Assembly: GCF_004103755.1 (NCBI RefSeq)
Contig: NZ_CP035283.1
Coordinates: 1,798,001 to 1,862,000 of the forward strand
Direction of reading: 5' to 3'
DNA: 64,000 bases
From: Caproiciproducens sp. NJN-50
GTDB taxonomy: Bacteria > Bacillota > Clostridia > Oscillospirales > Acutalibacteraceae
The first letter of the stretch is position 1; each line of letters opens with the position of its first letter. The notes under the pieces were generated by a model. That model saw only the letters and a list, made by a program, of their open reading frames with translations. It was not told the DNA's origin and made no database searches. Position numbers and translations under genes: made by a program. This document shows positions 47,075-55,165 of the stretch, piece by piece.

Positions 47075-47686
47075 CTATTTTTTCTTTTTCCTTTTTTTAG
47101 AAATCCAAACAACAAAACCAACCCCGCCGACCGCCATCACGGCGAGAGTAATGTAGGTATAGAGATTCATGGATTGGCTGACGCGTTCCCAGCCGGCTCC
47201 GGCAAAAGCACCCAGCGCCACCAGAACCACATTCCAAATTGCGGAGCCGAGGGTGGTGTACAAAAGGAACCTGCCTCTGCGCATCCGCGCCATCCCCGCG
47301 GGGATGGAGATGAGGCTTCGGACTAATGGAATAAACCGGCAAAAAAAGACGGTGGAGGCACCGCGCCGATTAAACCAGCCTTCCGCCCGTTCCACATCCC
47401 CTTTTTTCAGCCCGAGGACATGTCCCCATTTCCCGATGAACCTGTCCATTTTCTCGGCCGGAAGCAGCCGTCCGACACCGTAAAGGACGATTGCCCCAGC
47501 CACCGACCCGATGGTGGCGGACAAGGTGACAATCCAGATGTTCATGCTGGTGTAAGTGGTCATGAAGCCGCCGAAAGTCAGGATCAGCTCGGAAGGAATG
47601 GGAGGAAACAGGTTCTCGATTGCAATCAGCAGTGCTATCCCCACGTATCCGTACTGGTTCATAATATGGATGACCCATTCCTGCAT
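47075..47686 (-). CDS. DedA-family (VTT domain) membrane protein
   Basis: DedA proteins act as lipid-flippase-like transporters of undecaprenyl phosphate or phosphatidylethanolamine. The product has several hydrophobic segments, the acidic loop ENLFPPIPSELIL and the conserved FFCRFIPLVRSLISIPAG. A basic RKKKK tail ends the protein. The ATG at 47686 follows AAAGGAAG. Confidence 0.9.
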   Translation of the reverse strand: MQEWVIHIMNQYGYVGIALLIAIENLFPPIPSELILTFGGFMTTYTSMNIWIVTLSATIGSVAGAIVLYGVGRLLPAEKMDRFIGKWGHVLGLKKGDVERAEGWFNRRGASTVFFCRFIPLVRSLISIPAGMARMRRGRFLLYTTLGSAIWNVVLVALGAFAGAGWERVSQSMNLYTYITLAVMAVGGVGFVVWISKKRKKKK

Positions 47687-47920
47687 TTTGAACTTCCTTT
47701 CAATCAAGATAGCAGTTTTTGGCGATGGCTATCACCCAAGTGAAAAGCGGCCTTTTTGCGAATGTCGAATCGGTCGATGCCCCGAATCAGCTCACGGACG
47801 TGTCCTGCCTCGGATTCCCGGCGAAAACATGGAAAAACAGCGAATCTGCCGGACAAGCCGGCAGCTCGCTGCATGGAGGTCTGAACCGGGGCGGATATCC
47901 GCGCGGCCCGGGCGAACGTA

Positions 47921-48397
47921 TTATCGATTTTTCTTTTGAGGAAAAGTTCCGGACTTCTGATTTGTTTCCAGTTTGCATTCTTCTCGCAGGCTCCAGAAAA
48001 TTTTGAACTCCAGCTTTTCGATCTCCCGCTGCTGCTTATAGCTGACGCGCAGAGTGGCTTCCCGCGGGATCGTGACGTCCCTGCCCAGATCCGGCAGCAA
48101 CGCCTGGATGCGGTTTCCGTTTTTTCGCAGAGAGTCCAGTCTGCTTCCGATGCCGTCGAACAGGTCGGGGGATCTGCCGGGCGTGTCCTCGGAAACCATG
48201 TACCGCTCGTTTTGGTTGATATAGTTCGTCGAATCCCCGGCGGCGAGCCAGCGGACCAGCGCTTCCCGGCTGAAGCGCCATTCCCGGCCGATTTTCCGGG
48301 CGGGAATATGCTCCTCCCGGAGCAGCTTGATCAGCGTCTTCTCGCTGATCCCCAAAAATTCCGATGCCTGACTCAGATTTAAGATATTGGTGTCCAT
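47921..48397 (-). CDS. Excisionase-like helix-turn-helix protein
   Basis: The first 55 residues are an HTH_17/MerR-like DNA-binding domain (LSQASEFLGISEKTLIKLLR, PARKIGREWRF). The remainder is a charged helical region of unknown role. The ATG at 48397 has GGGAGG nine bases upstream. Such domains occur in excisionases and in dedicated regulators; no integrase is adjacent. Confidence 0.75.
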   Translation of the reverse strand: MDTNILNLSQASEFLGISEKTLIKLLREEHIPARKIGREWRFSREALVRWLAAGDSTNYINQNERYMVSEDTPGRSPDLFDGIGSRLDSLRKNGNRIQALLPDLGRDVTIPREATLRVSYKQQREIEKLEFKIFWSLREECKLETNQKSGTFPQKKNR

Positions 48398-48429
48398 GTT
48401 TTTCACCCTCCCGAACCGTCTGCGGAAAT

Positions 48430-48458
48430 ATTATAATACTTCCAACCTAAGATGGCAA
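48430..48458 (-). promoter_or_regulatory. Promoter of the HTH protein
   Basis: On the minus strand TTGCCA and TATAAT are separated by 17 bases, 33 bases before the start codon. It is divergent from the promoter of the MFS gene at 48.64 kb. The 48459-48640 stretch between them shows no supported gene. Confidence 0.75.
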
Positions 48459-48640
48459 GCCGAACGGAAATTAAATTCATTATGAAAGAACTTAACGGTA
48501 ATCTGGCGGTATTTTTAATCTTTTCCAACGCCTTTCCGGCATCTTCGGCGGACAAGTCGGCTTTGCTCTTTCAATTTTCCACTATTGTAATTGATGTTGG
48601 CACTAAGTACGCTTATCATATGATTATATTCCGTTCTGTG

Positions 48641-48669
48641 TTGACTTTATTCCATATCTGCGCTATCAT
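48641..48669 (+). promoter_or_regulatory. Promoter of the MFS transporter gene
   Basis: TTGACT and TATCAT are separated by 17 bases, about 105 bases upstream of the TTG start. Confidence 0.6.
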
Positions 48670-48773
48670 AAGATAAATTTGTAATTCTCTGTTTTCACGG
48701 CGGCATGACGGCGGATTGTGCCGGCGCGGTCGGCTTTTTGACAGAGTGTCATAAATACGGGGAGGCGTTTGTT

Positions 48774-49964
48774 TTGTCGAAAAAAAAGACAATGATTGTT
48801 TCCAATATTTTTCTGATCGGGCTGGTAAGCTTTTTTATGGATATGAGTACGGAAATGATCTACCCGATCATTCCTCTGTACCTGACGGCGGTTCTCGGGG
48901 CGACGCCGGCCATCGTCGGCGTGATCGAAGGCGTTGCGGAAAGCGTCGCTTCCCTTCTGAAAGTGGCGAGCGGCTACATCGGGGACCGATATCAAAATAA
49001 AAAACGGTTGGCTTTCCTCGGGTATTCCGCCTCGGTGCTCTATAAGTTCGTCCTTCTGATAGCCGGCTCGTGGGGCGGCGTGCTGGCGGCGCGGGTGATC
49101 GACCGCACCGGCAAGGGGATCCGGACCGCCCCGCGCGACGCCCTGGTGGCGCAGTCGAGTGAAAAAGGGAAACTGGGCGGTTCCTTCGGTTTACATAAGA
49201 TGCTCGATATGGCGGGGTCTTCCCTCGGGGCCCTTTTTGCTTTTCTGTTTATCGCCTTCGGAATGAAATATCGCCCGGCGTTCCTCTGGTCCGTCATTCC
49301 GGGCGTCGTCGCCGTGGCAATCATTCCGCTGATCCGGGAAGAAAAAGGTGCCGTCCAAAAACAACGGAGGCTGGTCTTTCGGGGCCTGAAACTGGACGCA
49401 AGGCTGAAATGGTATTTTGCCGTTATCTTCCTTTTCTGTCTCGGCAACTCTTCCAACGCCTTTCTGCTGCTCAAGGCGCAGTCGCGCGGATTTTCCACCT
49501 CCGAGGTGATGCTGCTCTATCTGATTTTCAACGTTTCCGCGTCGATCCTGGCGATCCCGGCCGGCCGGCTGTCGGACCGGTTCGGCAGAAGCAGGATTCT
49601 GGTTCCCGGTTATCTGATCTACGGACTGGTCTATCTGGGGTTTGCCCTGCTGACCTCGAAAGTCTCCCTGCTGATTCTGTTTGTCGCCTACGGCGTTTAT
49701 ACCGCTTTTATCAGCGGAGCGGAACGGGCCTTGATCGCGGAAGCGTCGCCGGCGGAATATAAGGGAACCGTGCTCGGCATCTACGGCATGCTGCAGGGCT
49801 TCGGCCTCCTGTTCTCCTCCATGATCGCCGGCGGGATGTGGAATGTCTGGGGCTCCGACGCGCCGTTCTGGTTCGGCGGCGTTCTGGGCATCGTCTCCGC
49901 ACTGCTGATCGCCGTCATCCTCCGCTCCGGGAAAGGGCGGAAAGCGATGAGCCGTTCGGTTTGA
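48774..49964 (+). CDS. Major facilitator superfamily transporter
   Basis: The 396-residue protein has about 12 hydrophobic segments. FMDMSTEMIYPIIPLYL in helix 1 and GRLSDRFGRSRILV between helices 8 and 9 (the DRxGR loop) are typical of MFS drug/solute exporters. RVIDRTGKGIRTAPRDAL is a conserved loop of this MFS subgroup. The TTG at 48774, nine bases after GGGGAGG, is preferred. The substrate is unknown. Confidence 0.82.
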   Translation: MSKKKTMIVSNIFLIGLVSFFMDMSTEMIYPIIPLYLTAVLGATPAIVGVIEGVAESVASLLKVASGYIGDRYQNKKRLAFLGYSASVLYKFVLLIAGSWGGVLAARVIDRTGKGIRTAPRDALVAQSSEKGKLGGSFGLHKMLDMAGSSLGALFAFLFIAFGMKYRPAFLWSVIPGVVAVAIIPLIREEKGAVQKQRRLVFRGLKLDARLKWYFAVIFLFCLGNSSNAFLLLKAQSRGFSTSEVMLLYLIFNVSASILAIPAGRLSDRFGRSRILVPGYLIYGLVYLGFALLTSKVSLLILFVAYGVYTAFISGAERALIAEASPAEYKGTVLGIYGMLQGFGLLFSSMIAGGMWNVWGSDAPFWFGGVLGIVSALLIAVILRSGKGRKAMSRSV

Positions 49965-50039
49965 AACTGGAACGGAAAAGAATCTTCAGAAAAAGCGGCC
50001 GCTGCCGCCGCAGAAAATCTTGATCTTGAGGTGAAAGAG

Positions 50040-50696
50040 TTGGAACAGCTCACATTCCGGGATGTTTTCTACCGACAGGGCGGAAAAGAAATTCTCAAAG
50101 ACGTCTCGGCACAGTTTTCAGCCGGCGACTTTGTCTCCATTGTCGGCCCTTCCGGAAGCGGAAAAAGCACCTTTTTACGGCTGTGCTGCCATCTGATCAG
50201 TCCGACGGAAGGAAAAATCTTCTTCCATGGGAAGGATATGCTTCAGGAAGACCCGATCGGGCTGCGGAAAAAAATCAGCTACTGTTTTCAGGAGCCGGTC
50301 CTCTGGGGGAATACGGTGGAAGACAACGTCGCGTTTCCCTACCGCGTCAGGGACCGGAAGATCGACCGGGAAAAAATCGTTTCGCTGCTCGCCCGCTTCC
50401 ATCTGGACGAAAGCTATCTTTCGCATGAGGTCAAAGGGCTGTCGGGAGGGGAAAAACAAAGGATTTCCCTGGTCCGCACGCTGCTTTTCGAGCCGGAGAT
50501 TTTGCTGCTGGACGAAGTGACTTCCGCGCTCGACGCCGAGAACGCGGAGCTGGTTGAAAAGGAAATTCTGCGGATGAACCGGAAGGGCGTCACGGTCCTG
50601 TGGGTCACCCACAACGATGCCCAGAGCCGGAAATACGCCGACCGGCTGCTGACTCTGGAAAACGGCCGAATTCAATCATCGGAGGAAATCAAATGA
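50040..50696 (+). CDS. FetA-like ABC transporter ATPase
   Basis: Walker A is GPSGSGKST, the Q loop is FQEPVLWG, the signature is LSGGEKQR, Walker B is ILLLDEVTSALD, and the switch His is in WVTHND. With the membrane gene that follows it forms a FetAB-type (YbbL/YbbM) exporter, linked in E. coli to iron homeostasis and peroxide resistance. The TTG at 50040 has a GAGGTG site; a GTG at 50031 is in frame but lacks one. Confidence 0.87.
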   Translation: MEQLTFRDVFYRQGGKEILKDVSAQFSAGDFVSIVGPSGSGKSTFLRLCCHLISPTEGKIFFHGKDMLQEDPIGLRKKISYCFQEPVLWGNTVEDNVAFPYRVRDRKIDREKIVSLLARFHLDESYLSHEVKGLSGGEKQRISLVRTLLFEPEILLLDEVTSALDAENAELVEKEILRMNRKGVTVLWVTHNDAQSRKYADRLLTLENGRIQSSEEIK

Positions 50697-51451
50697 ACGG
50701 TGCGAATATCAGCGACGTCTCTCTTCTGATGGCGTCTTCGTTAGTTCTCGTCTCCCTGCTGTTTTCCTATTTTCAGAAACTCAGGCTGGAAAAAGAGACC
50801 CTCATCAGCGTGATCCGGGCAGTCATCCAGCTCTTTGCGGTGGGATATGTCCTTCAGTTTATCTTCGGACTCCGCAACCCGGCCGTCACGACGCTGATTG
50901 TGCTCTTCATGACCTTCAACGCGGCCTTGAATGCGGCCAAGCGGGGAAAAGGGATCAAAAACGGGATTCTGATTTCTTTCCTTTCCATTTTGGTCGGCGC
51001 AGGCGCCACGCTTTCCGTCCTGGTCCTCTCCGGCGCAGTGCGGTACGAGGCGAACCAGATCATTCCGATCAGCGGCATGATCATCAGCAACGCCATGGTC
51101 GCCATCGGCCTGTGCTACCGGCAGCTCACCGGCAATTTCAAAAGCCGGAGGAGCGAAGTGGAAATCAAGCTTTCGCTGGGCGCGGACCTTCTTCCGGCTT
51201 CGATGGATATTCTCCGGGACTCGATCCGCACGGGGATGGTTCCCACCATCGACTCCACGAAGACGCTGGGAATCGTCTCCCTTCCCGGCATGATGTCTGG
51301 GCTGATCCTTGCCGGCACATCTCCTCTCATGGCGATCCGGTACCAGATCATGGTGACATTCATGCTGCTGTCTACGACGGCGATTTCCTCATTTATGGCC
51401 TGCTTTCTCTCTTACCGGACCTTCTTCAATGAGAGAAAGCAACTGCTATAG
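50693..51451 (+). CDS. FetB-like ABC transporter permease
   Basis: The 252-residue membrane protein belongs to the UPF0014/FetB family. RAVIQLFAVGYVLQFIFG near residue 43 and the conserved GMIISNAMVA and SIRTGMVPTIDSTKTLGIVS blocks are present. Its ATG overlaps the ATPase stop (ATGA), with GGAGG inside that gene, so the two are translated together. Downstream a C/G-rich hairpin region with T tracts (51467-51530) may end the transcript. Confidence 0.9.
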   Translation: MNGANISDVSLLMASSLVLVSLLFSYFQKLRLEKETLISVIRAVIQLFAVGYVLQFIFGLRNPAVTTLIVLFMTFNAALNAAKRGKGIKNGILISFLSILVGAGATLSVLVLSGAVRYEANQIIPISGMIISNAMVAIGLCYRQLTGNFKSRRSEVEIKLSLGADLLPASMDILRDSIRTGMVPTIDSTKTLGIVSLPGMMSGLILAGTSPLMAIRYQIMVTFMLLSTTAISSFMACFLSYRTFFNERKQLL

Positions 51452-51703
51452 CGCTTTTAAAATAAACGGCCCCTCGCGGACTGCTCCAGCGTGTGGGGCA
51501 GAATCGCCGCAAAAGGGCCGCTTTTTGCCGGGTATAGGGCAAAAAGCAATTTTTCGCCTTTGCCCCGGACATAGGAAAAGGGGCCATTTTGCAACAGCCC
51601 CTTCTGTTTGGTTGCGGAGGCAGAATTTAAACCAACGGCCTTTGGGTTTTACCGCTGACACAGAAAGCCTTGGACTGGGAACTGAAACATTGAATTTTCT
51701 GGT

Positions 51704-51934
51704 TCACTTTGGCCAATTGCTTTTCATGGAGGCGATGCGACCTTCCACATCCCTTTTATGTGCCATTAGAATTTCGCAGCGCTGAGGCAGAGTCTGCTCC
51801 GCCCTGCGGCTCAGATCGACGAATTCCCTGATCTTTTTGATTGGCATTCCGGTGTTTTTCAGGCAAAAAACCAGACCAAGCCACTCCAGGTCTTCTTCCG
51901 AAAAACGCCGGACGCCGCCGCAGATAGTCTTTTG
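51704..51934 (-). pseudogene. MerR-family regulator remnant without its DNA-binding end
   Basis: The minus-strand frame reads GVRRFSEEDLEWLGLVFCLK followed by NTGMPIKKIREFVDLS, the second half of a MerR-type helix-turn-helix plus the start of the coiled coil. The first 40 or so residues with the recognition helix are missing, and there is no start codon. The frame stops normally at SNWPK. It marks an old deletion just before the arsenic island. Confidence 0.8.
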
Positions 51935-52001
51935 CCGGCAGAGGTAGCAAGCTGGCCCCCACTCCCTACCCCCAACGTAGGCAAATATTTTTATTTAACT
52001 A

Positions 52002-52031
52002 TTGCAATATACAACTGTTGTATGATAGAAT
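52002..52031 (+). promoter_or_regulatory. Promoter and palindromic operator of the MarR-arsM unit
   Basis: TTGCAA and TAGAAT are 18 bases apart. Between them lies a perfect palindrome, ATACAAC-T-GTTGTAT (52009-52023), a typical MarR-dimer site. Binding there would block RNA polymerase. The regulator gene starts 18 bases after the -10 box. Confidence 0.72.
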
Positions 52032-52048
52032 ATGCACGAGGTGATGAA

Positions 52049-52489
52049 ATGATTGACCAAGGGAGCGCAATCCTGAGAGAGCTGATCCGGGTGCTTGTAA
52101 GGAACTTAGGCATCCTGGAAAAAGGCGATGCCTCTTGCTGCGGCGTTACGATCACGCAATGTCACGCCATTGTCGAAATTGGCCGGAAAGAAAAAATATC
52201 ACTGGTGGACCTTGCCGACTTATTGGGCGTGGACAAAAGTACCATGAGCCGGACTGTCAATAACCTTGTGGAAGCGGATTTAGCGGTGCGGGAACTGGAT
52301 GCTGAAAACAGGAGATATGTTACAATTCAGTTGACAGAAAAGGGCAAAGATGTATTCCGGAATATTGAAAAAAGCATGGAGAGCTACTACAAAGGGATAT
52401 TCGGTTCCATTCCAGAGGATAAAAGAAGTCAGGTGCTGGAAAGCTTGAAGCTCCTGGCGGACGCGGCGCAACGCAACAAATGCTGTTAA
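52049..52489 (+). CDS. Cysteine-rich MarR-family regulator of the arsenic genes
   Basis: The 146-residue winged-helix protein has LVDLADLLGVDKSTMSRTVN as recognition helix and RYVTIQLTEKGKDVF as wing. It carries five Cys: SCCG at residues 29-32, Cys38, and a terminal CC. Three Cys close in sequence could bind trivalent arsenic, so it may be an arsenite or methylarsenite sensor; that is inference. GAGGTGATGAA precedes the ATG. It probably represses its own promoter and arsM. Confidence 0.8.
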   Translation: MIDQGSAILRELIRVLVRNLGILEKGDASCCGVTITQCHAIVEIGRKEKISLVDLADLLGVDKSTMSRTVNNLVEADLAVRELDAENRRYVTIQLTEKGKDVFRNIEKSMESYYKGIFGSIPEDKRSQVLESLKLLADAAQRNKCC

Positions 52490-52530
52490 TCGGAAATGAT
52501 TTTATTGCTAATTTTAAGGAGGCTATCTTT

Positions 52531-53340
52531 ATGTCGAAGAACATTCGGGAAGAAATCAAGGAGCATTACGGCGATATTGCAAAAAAAGTGTCTGAAACCG
52601 CAAAAAGTTCCTGTTGCGGTGGCGGGTCTTGCTGCGGTGATATATCGAATGATCTGTATTCCGTAGAATATGTTGCCGGATTGCCGGAAGAAGCGATCCG
52701 GGCCTCGTTGGGCTGCGCGAATCCGGTTGCCCTTGCAAACCTGCAAAAGGGTGAAACGGTGCTGGATTTGGGCAGCGGCGGCGGGATAGACGTGCTGATT
52801 TCCGCAAAATTTGTGGGCGAAACAGGCAAAGCCTATGGATTGGATATGACCGACGAAATGCTGGAACTGGCGAATCGCAATAAGGAGAAGATCGGCGCGA
52901 AAAATGTTGAATTTATTAAAGGATACATTGAGAATATTCCACTGCCAGACGAATCTGTTGACGTTGTTACATCGAACTGTGTAATCAACCTGACTGAGAA
53001 CAAGGAAGTCGCTCTGAGAGAGGCTTATCGGGTCTTGAAAAAGGGCGGAAGACTTGCGATTGCTGATATTGTTGAACTGAAAGCCGTTCCGGATGAGATT
53101 CGCAAAAGCGTCCAAATGTGGGTCGGCTGCATTTCCGGGGCATTGAGCGTCGCAGAATATGAACGAATTCTGAAAAAAGTCGGCTTTACAAACGTAGAAA
53201 TTACGCCTGTCAATATCTATACAAAAGAAATCATCCGAAGTATTGCGGAAGAAAAGGAACTTGGTGAGATTTACTCCCACCTAAACGAAGATGCCTTGGA
53301 CGGTGCTTTTGCGGGCGCACATGTAAAGGCATATAAATAG
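52531..53340 (+). CDS. arsM: Arsenite S-adenosylmethionine methyltransferase
   Basis: ArsM methylates As(III). The 269-residue protein has a Cys-rich N-terminus (SSCCGGGSCCG), SAM-binding VLDLGSGGGIDVL, and conserved Cys within SNCVINLT and VGCISGAL, which hold the arsenic. This matches the smaller bacterial type. AAGGAGG precedes the ATG, and it follows the MarR gene by 41 bases. Confidence 0.94.
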   Translation: MSKNIREEIKEHYGDIAKKVSETAKSSCCGGGSCCGDISNDLYSVEYVAGLPEEAIRASLGCANPVALANLQKGETVLDLGSGGGIDVLISAKFVGETGKAYGLDMTDEMLELANRNKEKIGAKNVEFIKGYIENIPLPDESVDVVTSNCVINLTENKEVALREAYRVLKKGGRLAIADIVELKAVPDEIRKSVQMWVGCISGALSVAEYERILKKVGFTNVEITPVNIYTKEIIRSIAEEKELGEIYSHLNEDALDGAFAGAHVKAYK

Positions 53341-53354
53341 AGAAAGGCTTTGAA

Positions 53355-53849
53355 ATGGACTTTACGATTGAGAAGATGGAACCGGCCGACTGGCCTCAGG
53401 TTTCTACCATCTATTCGGCAGGCATCAAAACCGGGATCGCAACTTTCCAAAGAGACGTTCCAAGCTGGAAGGAGTGGGATCAAAGCCATCTGAATTCCTG
53501 CCGTTTTGTTGCACGATTCAATGATGTGATTTTGGGATGGGCAGCTTTATCCCCAACCTCCAGCAGATGTGTCTATGCGGGAGTAGCCGAAGTCAGCATA
53601 TACATCGATCCGGAATATAAACATCAGGGCATAGGAACTAAACTCCTGAAAAATTTAATTCAGCAGTCGGAAAAAGAAGGTTTCTGGTCTTTGCAAGCCG
53701 GAATCATCAAAGAAAATACCCACAGCCGAGAATTACATCAGAAATGCGAGTTTCGGGAGCTTGGCTTCAGAGAAAGATTAGGACAGATGTCAAATGAAAA
53801 ATGGCATGACGTCGTTTTAATGGAGCGCAGAAGCAAAGCTGTTGGCTGA
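53355..53849 (+). CDS. arsN: ArsN-like GNAT acetyltransferase
   Basis: The 164-residue GNAT protein resembles phosphinothricin/arsinothricin acetyltransferases: TIYSAGIKTGIATFQ at the start and VSIYIDPEYKHQGIGTKLL as the acetyl-CoA loop. It follows arsM by 14 bases, the usual context of ArsN1. Acetylation of arsinothricin or related amines is known for the family. The exact substrate here is unproven. Confidence 0.8.
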   Translation: MDFTIEKMEPADWPQVSTIYSAGIKTGIATFQRDVPSWKEWDQSHLNSCRFVARFNDVILGWAALSPTSSRCVYAGVAEVSIYIDPEYKHQGIGTKLLKNLIQQSEKEGFWSLQAGIIKENTHSRELHQKCEFRELGFRERLGQMSNEKWHDVVLMERRSKAVG

Positions 53850-54020
53850 ATCAATCTATTTCAAGTAGAAAGCAGTGGCATAAAATGGTTCTTCTTTTCA
53901 TAACTTTACTGATCATCGTCGCGGTAACTCCAAGGGAAAGCAACTCCGATTATGAGGAATATTGCCGGATGGAATGCTGGAGCAGGAGATTTCCGAAATC
54001 GTCGAATTAGTCAGAAGGCG

Positions 54021-54056
54021 GCTTCACGAACAAAATTCGTGAAGCTCCTTTTCTTG
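54021..54056 (+). terminator. Intrinsic terminator of the arsM unit
   Basis: GCTTCACGAA pairs perfectly with TTCGTGAAGC around a CAAAA loop, followed by TCCTTTTCTTG. The 53850-54020 gap before it shows only a chance small frame. Confidence 0.8.
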
Positions 54057-54110
54057 TCAGGCATTTACCAGTTCTAAAAATATTTATAAATTCGATTTTT
54101 CGATTTAAAG

Positions 54111-54142
54111 ATATTGACAATCATCGATATTGACTTTATACT
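54111..54142 (+). promoter_or_regulatory. ArsR-type operator and promoter, copy 1
   Basis: TTGACA and TATACT are 17 bases apart. An imperfect dyad ATATTGACAATCATCGATAT (54111-54130) covers the -35 region. It matches the site at 54741 in 17 of 20 positions or better and drives the C_GCAxxG gene. Confidence 0.75.
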
Positions 54143-54198
54143 GTATCATAATATATATTACATATCTGATTACTTTAATTTAGAGGGGAGCAACAGCA

Positions 54199-54657
54199 AT
54201 GACATTACAAAAAGAAGTGTTGGCCACCCAAGCCGTTGATCTATTCAGAAATGGGCTCTATTGTTCGGAAGCAATTCTTCAGGTTTTTAATAAGGAGCTT
54301 GGCCTGGGATTGAATGACACTGCCATAAAAATGGCAACCGGATTTGGCGCAGGTTTAGGTGCGTCGAAATGCTGCTGCGGCTCGCTGACAGGTGCAGTGA
54401 TGGTTTTAAGCGCCGTGAAAGGCAGAACAAGTACAGAAGGCAATGTAGATGAGGTGTTTTCCTTAACTCAGGAATTGCATAATGAGTTTAAAAAAAGATA
54501 TAAAGCTACCTGCTGCCGTGTGCTGACGAGATCAGTAAAATGGGGAGAACCGGAGCATCATCAGCTCTTTGAGCAATATGTCAGAGGTGCTGTAGAAATA
54601 TTAACTGATATTTTAGAGAGGGAAAGTAAGCCAGCACCAGTAAAAAGCAATGGGTAA
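54199..54657 (+). CDS. C_GCAxxG_C_C family probable redox protein
   Basis: The 152-residue protein has the family cysteine pattern: GLYCSEAILQ, then ASKCCCGSLTGAVM (the GCAxxG-like block, here CCCGSLTG), and CCRVLT late in the protein. Members are thought to bind a metal or heme-like cofactor and are common in anaerobes. It sits under an ars-type operator, so it is probably induced by arsenite and may bind or reduce it; that is inference. Confidence 0.8.
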   Translation: MTLQKEVLATQAVDLFRNGLYCSEAILQVFNKELGLGLNDTAIKMATGFGAGLGASKCCCGSLTGAVMVLSAVKGRTSTEGNVDEVFSLTQELHNEFKKRYKATCCRVLTRSVKWGEPEHHQLFEQYVRGAVEILTDILERESKPAPVKSNG

Positions 54658-54677
54658 CCTGGAACTGAACTAAATTA

Positions 54678-54724
54678 AACCCAAGGCCGCAGAAACAGCT
54701 TGCCGCCTTGGGTTCTATTTTATA
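54678..54724 (+). terminator. Intrinsic terminator after the C_GCAxxG gene
   Basis: AACCCAAGGC pairs with GCCTTGGGTT around a 17-base loop, followed by CTATTTTAT. It isolates the arsR promoter from read-through. Confidence 0.75.
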
Positions 54725-54740
54725 AAAATTTTTCTCCGAC

Positions 54741-54771
54741 ATATTGACGTTCATCGATATAAGTATATAAT
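54741..54771 (+). promoter_or_regulatory. ArsR-type operator and promoter, copy 2 (autoregulation)
   Basis: TTGACG and TATAAT are 16 bases apart, overlapped by ATATTGACGTTCATCGATAT (54741-54760), nearly the same dyad as at 54111. The arsR gene begins 65 bases downstream of the -10 box. Confidence 0.78.
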
Positions 54772-54835
54772 ATAGATGAATTTGAATGAAATTGATGCAT
54801 GTCTATCTTGCGCAAAACTGGGAGGTGTACAGAAA

Positions 54836-55165
54836 ATGAGATATTCCCACGCGGAATATGCCCCGGTGTTTAAGGCGCTGTCCGACGAAACGCGGCTGAA
54901 GATCGTCGAGATGCTTTCCTGCGGCGAAATGTGCGCCTGTGACATACTGGAATCCTTCAAGATCACGCAGCCTACTCTTTCCTACCACATGAAGATCCTG
55001 ACGGATTGCGGCCTTGTGAACGGCAGGCGCGAAGGAGCTTGGATGAGGTATACAATCAACGTCAAAAAGGTTTCCGCCATAAAAAAATTCTGGGACGGAA
55101 TCACATCGGAACATCGGGATTGTATCTGTAATAATGTCGAGGAGGCAGGAAAATGCGAATCATAA
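54836..55165 (+). CDS. arsR: ArsR-family arsenite-responsive repressor
   Basis: The 109-residue winged-helix protein has FKALSDETRLKIVEML and CGEMCACDI, the CxC arsenite site of classic ArsR (ELCVCDL-type). The recognition helix is QPTLSYHMKILTDCG. Extra Cys at the C-terminus (DCICNN) may help metal binding. I choose the ATG at 54836 with GGGAGGTG; an ATG at 54776 would lie at the transcription start and is unlikely. It overlaps the next gene by 13 bases. Confidence 0.92.
   Translation: MRYSHAEYAPVFKALSDETRLKIVEMLSCGEMCACDILESFKITQPTLSYHMKILTDCGLVNGRREGAWMRYTINVKKVSAIKKFWDGITSEHRDCICNNVEEAGKCES

Noticed and set aside
47719..48006. A 95-codon plus-strand frame
   Set aside because: It overlaps the HTH gene on the other strand and has no ribosome site; its composition is typical of a shadow frame.
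48452..48676. A 74-codon frame upstream of the MFS gene
   Set aside because: It covers two divergent promoters and has no ribosome site.
53885..54013. A 42-codon frame with a hydrophobic start after arsN
   Set aside because: The ribosome site is weak, there is no homology, and it runs up to a terminator; chance is the simpler explanation.
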